Source of the DNA: Gnetum montanum
Taxonomy: Eukaryota; Streptophyta; Gnetopsida; Gnetales; Gnetaceae
Length of the DNA: 64,000 bases
Reading direction: 5' to 3'
NCBI GenBank assembly: GCA_015680685.1
Contig: MNCI01002041.1
Span: forward strand, 860,547-924,546
A program made the position numbers and the translations under genes. The first letter of the stretch is position 1. Each line of letters starts with the position of its first letter. The notes beneath the pieces were generated by a model. It had not been told where the DNA came from. It saw only the letters and a program-made list of their open reading frames with translations, and did no database searches. Below, piece after piece: positions 33,168 to 46,044 of this stretch.

Positions 33168-35422
33168 AGATTGATGTGCATAATTGTGAGTCTACATGGA
33201 ACATATAGAATTCAATGTATGGTTACTTGTGTTATGATTATATTTATATTATGACATGTGATGCACTCTATTCTTGTGATGAAAGATGGATTTCCACTTG
33301 ATGTATGGTATATCTAGTAGTATAAGTAGTTCTAAGTATTTTAGGGACTATAAAGATAGCATTACTACTTCTTGAGGATGATTGCATGGGTAATATGATG
33401 TCTTGTAAAATGGATGATATGTGATGATTTTTAGGGATACCTACATGCATCACTGTTATACGATTTTTACATCAAACACAAATTATTAAGAAGTCATGCT
33501 ACAGTAGCACTAATGGTATGATCAAGGTTCCTCACAATATAAGTTGTAACATCTTTGCATCATAGGGTTTTAATAAAATCTGTAAGAATGATGAGTCATG
33601 GAAATGCTACAATGCACTTACAATGAGAAAAACTTGAGAAGTGTGAGTCATGGATTGAACATGTCAAAGTTACAAAAGAAGGCATGAAGAGAAATGTCAT
33701 GTTTGACCTACATATTGATCACATTAATTATTTCAACTTTGTAATTGTATAGAGTGCAAGTGACACATAGATGTGGTGCATACATACAAAGCTCACAATC
33801 AAGCCCATGAGCTAAAATGATCCATGATGTGGTCAAGATCAGTAATAAATAGGGAGGTGTAAGGAAGGCATGAGCCATGTAGAGGTTGTAACTAGAGTGA
33901 AACAGTATAAATTGTTAATCTCCTATTTGATATGAAATGAAATGGATGTATGATCTTAGATTGGGCTATAGGATTATCCAAAATGTGTTTATGTTATGTT
34001 CTTCTTGTGGAGTTAAGATACTTGATATGTATTATGTCAATTGCATGCATGGGACCTTAATAGCTGATGGTATGATGCTCAGTTATGGGATCATTATGAG
34101 AAGTAATAATGCTTGTGACATGAAGTATATGTATGTGTTCCATATGTGATTATACCATTTTATACACTATGCATTAGAATGAGGCATGTAACGCTAGTTT
34201 CGTATGGTCATCAATTAAGTATGGTATGTCTTGTTATGATATGATTAATGTTATTTGTGCATGTATTAGTGAAGTCAACATGAGGATGTGGACTAGTTGG
34301 CAATAAAGCACCTTAGAGGAGTTAGAATGACCCTTGCTATAATACATAAGTTATGCTCCTATCTTTGTCCTCATACTAAGAGTAGGAGAGTATAGGCATG
34401 GTGTATGACTAGTACAAGATATTGAGACATTTATACATGCATAGATCTATCCTTTAGAAGGTTGGTGGCATAGGATAATAGATGAAATAATAGGCTTTAT
34501 TATGAGGACCTATGTCAATGATATCATGCTTTACACTAAGTGTAAATGTATCGAATATAATAGAGGATATGTGATTATGTTTGAGCTTTATGGATTATGA
34601 TAATTACAACTTTTTCTTCTTACATCTAATGTTTACATTATAGAAGGATGATAATTGCTCTCTAATGTAGCTATTAAGACATGTGACTTGTTAGTTAATG
34701 TATGTAATTTACATTCTCCAATTCATAAGTTTGATTTCAAGAAGTTTAAGGATCATCAAGTGGAGTCTCAATTTTTATCTAACCAAGTGATATCTATGAG
34801 GGTTGCTAATGAGTAAAAAGCTAACCTCTTGTCAAATCCCAAAAGATAAATATATTACCAAAAAATTCACAGTACAAAAACAGAGAAGCATTGCAAAGAG
34901 GAGAAATAATAAAATAATAAAAAGGAAAGACCTAATGATTTTGAAGATGCCGTTTTAGATTTTCATCTTTATGACCAATCCTAAAAAACCTCTCCTCCTT
35001 AGTAGGAAAAGGATCAAATCTTATCCTCATTCAAAAGTGCCCAAAGGGGTTCACTTTCTACTAAAGGGTTTGTGTTAATAAAAAAGTGAAACTAAAGAGG
35101 AAAAAATTTAGGAATTCAACTAAAGTATCAACTATTGAATAATGTCATCTTAAATTTAGAAGGAAATAGAATTATTAGGAGAATCTTTATGAAAAACCAC
35201 ATTACATTAAAACTTCTAGATGACATAAAGAATAAGTGGATGAAAGAAAATCCAAGTATGAAGTCGAAATTCTTGAAGTTGAGGAATATCACCAATAAAA
35301 CTTCATCTAAGCTTGATTGAAAACCATGTAAATACTTGCTACATGAAGTCCAAGAGCTATAAGTAAGGGGATAAGTTTAAAAAATAATGGATGAATGTAT
35401 CTTCTACATGGTTGTGCTAAAG
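33168..35422 (+). pseudogene. unclassified 3' part of a + strand element
   Basis: No family motif recognised. It precedes an Athila-type LTR (35423) in the orientation expected for a 3' internal region, and 'atggttgtgctaaag' before that LTR resembles the 'tggttgtgggggca' before C's 3' LTR. The best coding trace is 35135-35320: 61 codons rich in I/L/K/N (LLDDIKNKWMKENPSMKSKF). A decayed copy of this block sits at 23885-24110. The block may be the C-terminus of an accessory or integrase ORF. Bases 33168-34600 show nothing. Confidence 0.3.
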
Positions 35423-36091
35423 TAATAAGTCAAATTTCTCTATATAATTATGATATTGTATCTACAATGTCATAGATATGATATCGTAGCTCTATCTATG
35501 ATGTCATAGATACAATATAGTGGGCTAAGGTTATGCCTATAAATACAAGTCCATCATCATATCAAACTTACCTTTCAATACCAAAACTTTCTTAATTTTT
35601 TTTTCTTCAATTTAACAATAGTTGTGGTGCTTAAAATGTAGTGATTAATAGTTGTACAACATTATTATTTGAGTAGAGTGTACTTGGATGCATTCCATGT
35701 ATTCATCGTTGCAACATTTCACATAGTCTATATTTACTCTTCATTTGCTTTTTATATTTGGAATGTCATTTACTTTTCTCATATTCATTAGTAACTTGGT
35801 GAAATTAGTATGACTAATTTTGAGCACACAAATATAATTCTTTTATAACCTAGTAGTAACTTGGTGCAATAAGTACTACTAATTTTCTTAATAGTAGATT
35901 ACTTGGTAATCCTAGTAGTGGTTATATTAGCCTAAGGTGAGAATAGCAAGTTGGGAATAGATACTTATTGCTATTAGACTAGATTGGATTTCATTTCCAT
36001 TATTCTTTAATTCATAGAATTTACATTCACTTTATAATGTTTCATCTTAATGGGTTAAGAACCAATCAACACTAATATATCATATGCCTTA
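35423..36091 (+). repeat. truncated Athila-type LTR (LTR1)
   Basis: Starts TAATAAGTCAAATT (a transition-decayed TGATGAGTC). The TATA box is at 35538-35545, with phrases shared with A2's LTR ('gtacttgg(a/g)tgcattc', 'taacttggtgaaattagtatgactaattttgagc'). It is cut at '...catatgcctta' by the start of A2's LTR; in A2 the same phrase continues 'catatgcctcactaagag'. A2 therefore inserted into this LTR, with CCTTA (36087-36091) as the probable left target duplication. Confidence 0.6.
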
Positions 36092-36954
36092 TGATGAAAC
36101 CAGTTTTTCATGAGTACAATATCCTATTTACAATATTGTATCTACAATATCATAGTTATAATATCTTAGCTTATGCTACGTCATCGTTGATGTGATGTCT
36201 CGGAAGCTATGCAACCCTATAAATACCAACACTTGGGCACACAAATAATAACAATTTTCATTCCATCCTTAGCTAGACTCTTACAGTTTTATTTCATAAT
36301 CTTAGTGATAGAGTGAATGCCCATAGTGTGATGTTAAGCAGTTGTATGATGTCTTTATTTGAGTGAATTGTACTTGGGCATGATTCATGATTGGTAATAA
36401 AGATCAAGATTATTTTTCATCATTGTAGCATTGCCTTAGTTCCTTCATTTTACTTCACATAATTTTATTGTTTACTTAGCTTAATTCTTTACATTTCCAA
36501 GTACTTTACTTTAAATGCTCATTAGTTATGCAGAATGAGTACGACTAGTTTTGAGCATTTACGTGAAATTGGTTGGTAACTAAGTAGTTATTTCACTTGA
36601 TTCGCTTAGTAGTGACTCTACTTGGTAAGATATGATCAGCAAGCTAGGACTAAATACTCATCGTACTAGATTGAAATAGATTTCTATTTTTGTATCACTT
36701 AGAATTTGATTTCACTTTCAATAATATTTATCACTAGGAGTAATTTGAGCTTAGCAACATCAACTTATCATATGCCTCACTAAGAGTTAAACTATACACT
36801 TGAACTTTACTACCTCAAAGTGAGAAGACAACAATCACGAACCTACTATCAACTCCTAACATACTTACATTATTCATTCATGAATTACAATATGGTTGTG
36901 TGTGAATGCTTGTGACTTGTATGGTAGAGTGTTGGAATACCTCACCACTCATCA
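36092..36954 (+). repeat. 5' LTR of Athila-like element A2
   Basis: 863 bp from TGATGAAACCAG to CACTCATCA. The TATAAATA box is at 36218-36225. U3 contains 'ctacaatatcatagttataatatc' type repeats. It is followed directly by a primer site. Confidence 0.75.
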
Positions 36955-36975
36955 TTCATGCTGTTATCAGGGATG
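36955..36975 (+). promoter_or_regulatory. primer binding site of A2
   Basis: TTCATGCTGTTATCAGGGAT directly after the LTR; a decayed form of the tRNA-Asp-type site TGGCGCCGTTGCCGGGGA used by Athila elements. Confidence 0.6.
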
Positions 36976-37105
36976 TATCAACGTTTGTCAAGTAGTTGAT
37001 CTTATAAAATTTTTTGTATCAAGAACACAAAGTTTGTTCTTTACAATTTTACTCAATTTTAAAAAAAGTCACACACACACATACCTAAAGCGTTAAAAAC
37101 ATAAC

Positions 37106-39530
37106 ATGGATTCAACACTTAAAGAGAAGTTATCACTTGCCAAAGAGCCATAAAAGAGTCATGAAAAAAGACATAATGAGGAAGACTATAGTGCACCTAT
37201 GCAAATAATGATTTCATACACTCATATCGATCCATATTATCTTAACTTCACATTTATCTTTCACCAGGATGAATAGTTAATGTGGAGAGATTTGTAGGGC
37301 AATATCATTTTGCATCTAGAATGTTCAACACCATCCATGATTTAGGTAGCCTTACTGGGGATGAGTCTTGGCCATGCACAAGAAGGGTATCATGTAACCA
37401 AACACATGACCAAGCTATATCAATCCACAGAGGCGTAGCTACATAGGAATGCTACAATGGAGACAAGACATGAAAATGGAAAATGAAAAAAATTTAATCA
37501 CAATATTATCCTAGAGTAAGTTAATGATGATGCATTCTTAAGGGAGAAACTCCACCACAATCATGAATCCCACTCACAAATGCCTATCATTCATCTAGAA
37601 GAACTTGTTAAAGTACAATTGCATTCAATCCTTGTAAAGACACCAGGAAGAGAGGTAGAAGACTCTAAAAATAGGTGAAGCTCAAGGCCTAGAGCTTTTG
37701 CATAATCACAAAGAAATGAATCATTAAGTCATAGAAGGAGAACCAATTGACATTTTTCTCCAATTGCTTCCTCTTCCTTCTCACGATCATCAGTAGAATT
37801 TGATAGAAGGAAACAAAGAATTAGAGATGATGACAAGGAAAGGTGTAGGGATTATGAAAGGCATGAATACCATAGAAGATATCTTGATGAAGAAGAGATG
37901 AGTATGATCCAAGGAAGATATAGGATTAGGCATAAAGAGAAAGAGAACTATGAGCACCAAAGGGGACACCACTACAATAGATCTTATGAACCTAATGACC
38001 ATGAAGAACCCCTATTGGCCACTCATAGTATTATCAATATCAAGGAAGTAGTATATATTCCAAATAGGCATGTAAGGAATAGTTTCTTCAAGAAACTAGA
38101 GATGAATAAAATTCCTAAATTTGAAGGTAGATACAATGCAGATCCATAACACCATCTTCAAGCATTCCACGATGCTTGTGCCCTTTAAAATATTGAAAGT
38201 AATTGGCAGAAACTAAAGTTATTTTCTAGAACACTCATCAAGGAGGTAGAGAGTTGGTACAGATTCTTAGAACCTGAGTCAATTCAAAGATGGAGTACCA
38301 TGCTAGAGCTTTTTAATGACAAGTATCAAACTTACTTAATAGTGTCAAATTTAAAAAAGCAAATCCAAGAATGGAAGCAATGGACACATGAATCCCTTGA
38401 TGCAATAATGGACAAACACTATTCTTTACTACATGGATGCCCAGGCCATGGATTTTCATAAAGAAAACAACTTAGATAAATCATTGATGGGTTAAGAACC
38501 AAAACCAAAGAGACCCTTAGGGTCTCTGGCCAATGAAGATTATCAAAGATGACCATCCATTAAATTCCAAGGTATATAGGCCAAGTAGCAAAAGAGGAAA
38601 GAGAACTAAAGAAAAGAGAATTAGCTAAAGAGTATAACCGAGATCCATCAATAAGAAAATAAGACGTTAGAATGTACGATAAACAAGAAGATGAAACCTT
38701 GAAATAAGTCATCCAAAAGAAGACTCTACCAATTTAGAATTTGGTTAATAACATAGTAATGAAGGTAGAGAAAATATGGGACTTAGTGGATGAGAAGTTG
38801 ACTACAGCTCTCAAGATCATAGAAGAAAGGACTGAGCAAGCACTCAACAAAGGCAAAGATAAGAAGAAGAGAAGAGATCATGGATTGGAGAGTTATAAAT
38901 AGAAAGAAAAAGTTGCTACAATTGAGGAACATATAAAATCCAGTTCAAAAGAGGAGGAAGGATGCAAGATATGCCAATATGAGCATCCTAAGAGATGTTG
39001 GCTTGTTATGGTCCACTTGTAAGAGTCTAGGGCATATGCACTTAACCCATGATTTGTTAAAAAGAAAATGCTAAGATGATTACCTTATACTTAGGGTAAT
39101 CTCAGATAACATTTCTAGCCAACATACTATTCGAGAAGAGCTTACCTTTAACCATAAGAGCAATACCAACAATAATGACAACAACTACAAGCATAGGCAA
39201 TGCCATCGTTAAGGCAAAAATATCCATATAGGCAACTTGATCATTATGGATATTATGACCAATGTCCAATCTCTTTAGGAAATGCTTTAGTCCATAATTT
39301 TTCTCATTATTATCCACCAGAGTACTACAAGCCCACCACTCCAAGGATGGATCACAATCCTTATGCACATTAGCCAGCAATTGATTTGCCAAATCAATCT
39401 TTCAATTCTCTACCTCTAGTGTGACCATTGATCATGCAAGTAAAAGTACCAACACAACCACAACAAAAGAATGCTACAAGAGTAGTGAACACACAAGATG
39501 AAATAATGATAAATGAACCTCAATCCAAGA
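37106..39530 (+). pseudogene. gag: gag of A2
   Basis: Start at 37106 (MDSTLKEKLSLAKEP), also present in A3 at 52862. Then HIDPYYLNFTFIFHQDE, an R/S/E/Y-rich basic region (37750-37990), EEPLLATHSI and NKIPKFEGRYNADP (38100), the capsid part LKLFSRTLIKEVESWYRFLE, STMLELFNDKYQTYL and MDKHYSLLHGCPGHGFS, a Lys/Glu-rich helix (38680-38900), the knuckle CKICQYEHPKRC (38970) and a Pro/Tyr/Gln-rich tail. Stops are mostly TAG/TAA at Gln positions. It is the same gag type as in B, B1, B2 and C, though with a different N-terminus. Confidence 0.7.
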
Positions 39531-39679
39531 AATGACCATTCTTTTAAACAAGTCTAGAAAGAATTGAAAGGATGAAAACTTCATCTATACCAACCCCATC
39601 TATGCATACTCTTCTAGGAAATAATATGCTTCCACCTTTCACTAATTCAAATCTAACTACTATCATGCTTATCTAAACC

Positions 39680-40144
39680 ATTACAGATTGGATTAAGGTA
39701 GGAGTGCTTCCCAAAAAGAAAATAGATCTAGGAAGTCCCTTGATATATCTTTAAATAGGAAGTCACAAACCATGCAAAGCTCTACTAGATTTTGGGTCAG
39801 GGTTGAACTTGATTTCACAAAATATGTACAAAGCCTAGAATCTTCCATCACTAAGAAAAAGTAATATCTGATTAGAGCTTGTAGACCAATCAATCACTAT
39901 CCCACTTGGATAAGTAGATGATGTTATCACCACCATTAGTGGCTAGTCCTACCTTGGAAATTACTAATTAATACACATGGGGAAAAATAAGAAAGAAGTT
40001 CCTATAATAATGGGAAGGGCATGACTTAGCACTATGGATGCTAAGCTAGGAATTAGAGATTTGTCTTTGAAGATTTCCAAGGAAGATGAAGCTAGAATTA
40101 TACAAAGACATCAAGTTTTGTGTATCACATAAAATGAGAAAAAG
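39680..40144 (+). pseudogene. aspartic protease of A2, interrupted by element B
   Basis: Frame with KALLDFGSGLNLISQNMY, then VDQSITIPLG, VDDVITTISG, PIIMGRA and DAKLGI. This is the Athila-type protease with its active-site Asp (D-F-G-S) still present. TAG stops interrupt it at several points. Element B begins at 40145, shortly after the domain ends; pol resumes at 50509. Confidence 0.7.
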
Positions 40145-41040
40145 TGATGAGTCATGTTTAGTAGGGCTATGATATTGGAGTCATGATGTTGGGTATCTAA
40201 TATTAGAACCATGCTGTTAGGTATCCAATATTGGGGTGTAACCTTCAATGTCGAGGATCCAATATCATTCCTTCCATGCAAGCCTATAACTACAACACTT
40301 GGGTGCACAGTTGGAGATTATATTAATATAGATTTTTATTAGAAGTAGAGAAGTTTTTTTAGTTTGTTTTCTAGTGCATGCTCCTAGTGTGATGTTAACT
40401 AATTGTACAACATCCTTGTTCAAGTGTGATGTACTTGGACATGTTACATGTTCAACAATAAAGATTGAGATTACTTCCATCATTGTGGCATCCACTTAGC
40501 TTTATTATTATTTTTAATTCTTAAATGTTTACTATTTTCCTTAGTTAATGTTGTTATTCATTACTCTTTATTATTCCTATCATTAAGGGAAATGAGTATG
40601 ACTAATCACGAGTGCTTAAGTGTAACTACTTAGCAATCCAATAGTGTTATCATTTGGTACACCTAGTAACGATATGCTTGATAAACCTAGCAGTAGTTGC
40701 ATAAAGTCCAAGGCATGTGCAGAAGGTTAGGAATGGATACTCATTACACATAGGCTTGTTAGACTTTACTTTCCATTTTTAATTAGAATAAACAATTAAT
40801 TTCTTTATTATCATCATTAGGAATAGCTTAAGCCCAAGCAACATAAAGAATCATATACCTCACTCTAGACTAAATCATACATGATAAAGCTACCACTAGT
40901 CCAAGTGGGAAGATAGCAAACTACGATCAAGGCATAATGATCTAGATGTACAACTAGTTCCATCCATGGAATTTGACTAGATCATGCATGAACACTTGTG
41001 ATTCGTATGGTTGGACATAGAGGTCCCTTACCACTCATCA
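40145..41040 (+). repeat. 5' LTR of element B
   Basis: 896 bp, TGATGAGTCATG...ACTCATCA, a perfect 8-bp terminal inverted repeat. U3 has repeated 'gatgttgggtatctaatatt' type motifs. The TATA at 40285 has decayed to CTATAACTAC. Confidence 0.85.
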
Positions 41041-41060
41041 TTAGCACTATTGCCAAGAAT
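41041..41060 (+). promoter_or_regulatory. primer binding site of B
   Basis: TTAGCACTATTGCCAAGAAT. Every difference from TTGGCGCCGTTGCCGGGGAT (tRNA-Asp type) is a transition. Confidence 0.7.
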
Positions 41061-41162
41061 GGTGCTAGTTATCTAAATTAGTTATATCATACATGATCAC
41101 TGTAAATGAATTCAATTTTTTTTTAGAAAATATTAAGTCACACACATCATTAACTAAAAAAA

Positions 41163-43716
41163 ATGTTTATTTCACAAGCAAGTGATAATGCATTGTATGG
41201 AGAGAAAATTCATTGGAGAACTAACGAGATATATATTGAATAAAATTGGAGTGACCAACCTCATGCAAGAATTTCACATGTGCATGACCATCCTGACTAC
41301 ACTCAAGAACTACATTCATCTAAGGCAGATAATCCTAGAGGAGATGAAGTCAGTCCTAGACTAGGGGAGGCCTCAAGGCCTAGGACCTCCTCAAAACCTA
41401 AAAAAGACATATCAAGGGACCATGGGGAACATCATAGAAGCCATGGCAATCCTCCTAGTTTCTCATCTTTCTCTTCCTCTTCAACATCTAGTTCTAACAA
41501 AGATGAATGTGGGAATAGAGACAAAGATTTACTATGGGGTTGAAATGAAAATAGAAATTGAAACCATGGGAAAAATCAAAGACATCAAATTGAACATAGA
41601 CAGAATCATCAAAATCATACCAATAGAAATAGACATTTTCACCATGACATGTCTGATGATGAAGAACCCTTGTTGGCCACTAAGAGCATGTTTCAGGTTA
41701 CAAAGGTAGTTAAAATACCCCATAGGCATCATAGGGAATGTCGCATAAAATGTCTTGATATGAATAATATCCCTAAATTTGTGGGAGGTTATGATTCTAA
41801 TCCACAACATCATTTACAAGCCTTCAATGATGCCTATGTCTTACAAAATATTGAAAGTGGATGGAAAAAGCTTAAGCTCTTTCCTAGGACAGTAATAGAC
41901 AAAGCCAAAGTGTTGTATTGATTGTTAAAATTGAATTCATTCCATCAATGGTCCATAATGTTGAAACTCTTCAATAAGAAATACCAAACCTATGTAAGGG
42001 TGTCCAACCTAAGGAAATTAATCCAAGGATGGAAACAAGAACAACATGAACCCTTGTATATGGCCCTAGATAGATATTATTCTCTACTAAATAGATGCCC
42101 AAGCCATGGTTTATTTAAGGAAGAGTAACTTTTCCACATCATAGATGGGCTTTGTAATGAANAAGGAAGAGTAACTTTTCCACATCATAGATGGACTTTG
42201 TAATGAAATGAGAAAGACCCTTGGGATGTATGCTCAAGGTCAATTATATAGGCTACAAACCCATCAGATCCAAGAGCTAATCAAGCATGCAACAAAAGAA
42301 GAAGGAGAGCTATGTAAATGGGAGAATGTTGAGAAATATCACTAGAACCCAACTCTTCAAAAGAAGAAGTTCCACATCTATGATAAGGAAAAAGTGGTAG
42401 CTCTCGATAAGGTGATTTCCAAACAAACCTTATCAATACAAAGGTTTATCAATGAACTTGAAGCAAGGTTTGATAAGATGTCAAAATGGATAAATGAGAA
42501 AGTTACAAATTTCATAAAAATCGTAGAGAGAGTCACACAAAATGAATCAAGAGATCATAATAAATAGAGGAAAAGAAAACAAGAAATAGTTAGGAACACT
42601 TCTTGGTAAACAAGGGAAATGGCTGAATAAAAAAAGGCTATAGACTCAACCATAGAAGAAGATGATAGATGTGACATCTACATGTATGACCATCCAAAGG
42701 ACTATTGCCTAGTCTTGTTGCACCTACATGAGTATTGGGCTTTTGCATTAAATCCCAAGTTTGTATAGAAGCACATGCTGAGGAAATTACCTTTCTCACA
42801 AGGTATTTATAGATAGTCCTACAACCAATCATACTATCCTAGTGGGACTTCTTACCAACCTTAACACTATCATCAAATGTAGTTGCAAAACCCACAATCA
42901 TGGAGAAGGTCATCATGAAACTAGCCCTACCCTTACTACCAGTTGAATTTGTATGGATATTATGTTCAACAATCTATTTCCCCAACTGGTTCTATGCCCT
43001 CTACTTTGAATCGTTACTAGCACTCTCTTGAGTATCATCGACCCGAAATGTCTCCTAAAGGATCACAACTTTACACCTCTTACCCTTCATTGTATCCTCG
43101 ATATTCTCATACTCTAACCTATCACATGTCATAGCCAATAACACATGAAGGTTTAGCAACACAACATCAACAAAAGAATGCCATTTGTGCTTCAAATGTG
43201 CATATATATGATAATGTTAGTAGGTCCCCACCACAATCTCGAAAATATTATTTCTTTAGGATGGCTCCCATGCATAAATGTAACACTCATGGACCTATTG
43301 ACTCATCTAAACTAGCATAATGCTAATCAATTGCAACACCCTTCCTTTCACAACCAATGTCCTCTGATCCTACGCAAAGGCCTACATCCATTGCTACTCC
43401 AACACCTAACAAAAGTAATGCATTTGGCACCATGGAGAGACAAAAAAATCCATGCATAACTAATTATGATCAAGGGTGTAGTTGTAGGCCAAACATCTAT
43501 CAAGATCACACAACTCATACTTTGATCCATCATACGTTCAAAAACCAAGTGTGTGAGCAACAACCCACCTATGTAGGAACCACTAAATCAAAAGATACCC
43601 AATGGCTTGAAAATGAAGATGAAACACTATTTCACAAATGCATGGAGCCTACTTGTCCACTTATTAATTCTTGTCATGGTCAAATGCTTAGTCCTAGGGG
43701 ATATGCCCCATCCTAA
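41163..43716 (+). pseudogene. gag: gag of element B
   Basis: The most complete gag in the window. Start at 41163; Ser/Arg-rich region SPRLGEASRPRTSSKPKKD; EEPLLATKSM (41650); NNIPKFVGGYDSNPQHHLQA (41765) and the capsid core through KKLKLFPRTVIDKAK, IMLKLFNKKYQTYVRV, WKQEQHEPLYMALDRYYSLL and FHIIDGLCNE (42150); ALDKV and WINEKVTNFIKIVERV helices; knuckle CDIYMYDHPKDYC (42670); a Pro/Tyr/Ser-rich tail; end at a stop after 43713. A 45-bp assembly duplication around the N at 42162 falsely lengthens it. About a dozen stops, nearly all TAG/TAA. Confidence 0.75.
42117..42207. other. 45-bp duplication around a single N
   Basis: 42117-42161 and 42163-42207 are identical but for one base, separated by one N at 42162. 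Other copies of this gag have the sequence once. It looks like two contig ends that overlap but were not merged. Confidence 0.85.
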
Positions 43717-44648
43717 CATTTAGAATTAATGGGTGTCTTTCATCTTTTTGTTTTACAATTTTTTTTATCATTTTCTCATTTCCTAATAAAACATTTTTCC
43801 ATCCTTTTCAAATTTATCCACATTTTACTTTCCTTTCCTTTGTTAGTAATCTTATTTGTGAATAAAACAACATCATGTAGTCCATTGAGGTGAGGTTTTC
43901 TCTATGTTGTCAAGTCCTAAGGGATTGATTTTTTGGATAGTGAGGCCACATCACCTATCCATCCATCCCATTAATAAAAGGTTCTTACCATGGTAATAAT
44001 GATATTCTTTTTTATCATCAAACTAAAATTAAATTCGTAATCATTGTTCCTAGACAGAAAAGTGAAGAACCAAGTGGGAATGTGAAGTGTGTGATATCAA
44101 GGGGACTTGTGGATTCTCTTTGAACACTTCTTTATGTTCTATCATAATGCTGAGGTTGTAATTATATCCTTGTAGATGTAATGAAAAATGGAAGTAATAG
44201 TAAAATAAGTGTCACCTTACCATGTGACTAAAAAGGCATGTTACCCATGCATGAAGGTAGTCCTTTGGTAAGGTTGACATAAATAAGAATAAAATAAAAG
44301 GGCACTGAATAAATTTCTAAGGGTTCCACTGGAAAGATATGTTACCCATGCCTGAAGGTTGGTGGCCTCTTAGAATTCTTCAAAAGAAAGGAGAGAGAGA
44401 GAGAAGAAAAGTGCCATGAATAAACTCCTCCCTTGGACAAAATGCCAAGTGATGCTACTCCTTGCAACAGTGGTAGTCTTATGATTGTCAATCGAAGAGA
44501 TAAAAGAATGCAATGTCACTAGAATGTGGTTTGGAATTGGTTTGAATCTTGGAAATAAGGGCTAATGATTACTTAACCATTAATAACACACAAGGATTCA
44601 TTATGCCTATGGTAAGACACCTCATGTTCCAATTTCTACAATTCTTTT

Positions 44649-45523
44649 TGATAAGTGGCGAGGTATCCTTACTCTCAACCATACGAATTATAAGTGTTCA
44701 CGTGTAATTCAATTGAATTTCGTGGATGGGACTAGTTATAGCATCTAGATCATTATGCCTTGATCATAGTTCACTATATTCCCACTTGTACTAGTGGTAT
44801 CTTTATCACGTATGGTTTAGTCCAAAGTGAGGCATATGATGTGGTTCCTAATTCTATAATATGCTATCTTAATTATAGAAAGAGATAAATTGATTAACAA
44901 ATGAATAATGGAAAAAAAGTCTAAATTACTGTAAGGTAATGGTATCCACTCTTAATCATTTGTACACATCTTGGACTTTGTGGAGCTACTTCTAGGATTA
45001 CCAAGTGTATGTCATTGGTTGTGCCAAATGATACACCTCTCGATGACCAAGTATTTACACTTAAATGCTCATGATTAAGGCATACACATTCTACTTAATA
45101 ATAGGAACAATGAATAACAATAAATGGAAATGTTTAATTAAAGAAAGCATTAAATAATTAAAACAACAATATTAATCTAAGTGGATGCTACAATGATGGA
45201 AGTAATCTTGATCTTTATTACTAGTCATGTAATGTGTCCAAGTACGTCACACTAAAACAAAGGTGCTATACGATTACAAACATCACACTATGGGCATGCA
45301 CTAGGAATAATGGATTGGAAAGATGAAACAAAAAATTGAAACTATCTATTACTACTTTCTAAGTTATCTCATCCAGAAGCCTAAATGTAGTATTTATAGG
45401 TGAGGTCTAGATGAGGCGACATCGAGTATCCGACATTGCTTATTAGCCCTGACATCGGGTACACGACATTAGGATTCCAACGTTGTGTATCCAACATCAG
45501 GGTCGTAAAAGGATGACTCATCA
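44649..45523 (-). repeat. solo LTR inserted in element B
   Basis: 875 bp on the minus strand, TGATAAGTGG...GACTCATCA, with minus-strand TATA at 45391-45398 and U3 'gggtatccaacatcagg' motifs. There is no primer site inside and no second LTR. The flanks CTTTT (44644-44648) and CCTTC (45524-45528) differ by two transitions, and the homologous uninterrupted sites (57474 and near 63640, minus) read CCCTTC, so CCTTC is the original target. Confidence 0.75.
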
Positions 45524-45686
45524 CCTTCTAAAATCCATCTCATCTCACTATCTATATGATCCTAACTTGTGGTCTTGTGTAACATAGAGTTATTTTCTCA
45601 AATTGGTGGTTATATCATGTGTGTTTTTTTCAATAGGTATGCATTACATTCAACTCCTTTAGTGCCTACAAACATTTTTACGTGTG

Positions 45687-45743
45687 GTTATACAAGGGCA
45701 TTAAGGGTAGAAGCTTACTTCGGGGAGGATCCACTTGTATAAC
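45687..45743 (+). ncRNA. conserved stem-loop, B copy
   Basis: Arms GTTATACAAG (45687-45696) and CTTGTATAAC (45734-45743), perfectly complementary, with a 37-nt loop. In C both arms differ at matching positions (GTTATGCAAG/CTTGCATAAC), so pairing is kept. It sits about 370 bp before the internal promoter. Confidence 0.5.
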
Positions 45744-46044
45744 TATTGTAACTTGTACTTGTTTGACACAATCGCATCATCTTGAACCTTCCAACTGCAT
45801 AAATGTTAAATTCAAAACCTTCCCTTATCATATAACCTATTCATCCTACACCATGAATCTAGTATCTCTTTTCTTCCATCTTCTATAACTTTTAATGTTG
45901 TGATTCTGTCTTCTAACACTACCAGTGCCTAAATATGAATTCTCACTTACCCTAGAACTTTGAATTTTACATGAAACTTTCTAACCAATCATAGAGCTTC
46001 ATTTTCCATATTGAATGCCTTTCTATAATGAATTTTCAAGAACC

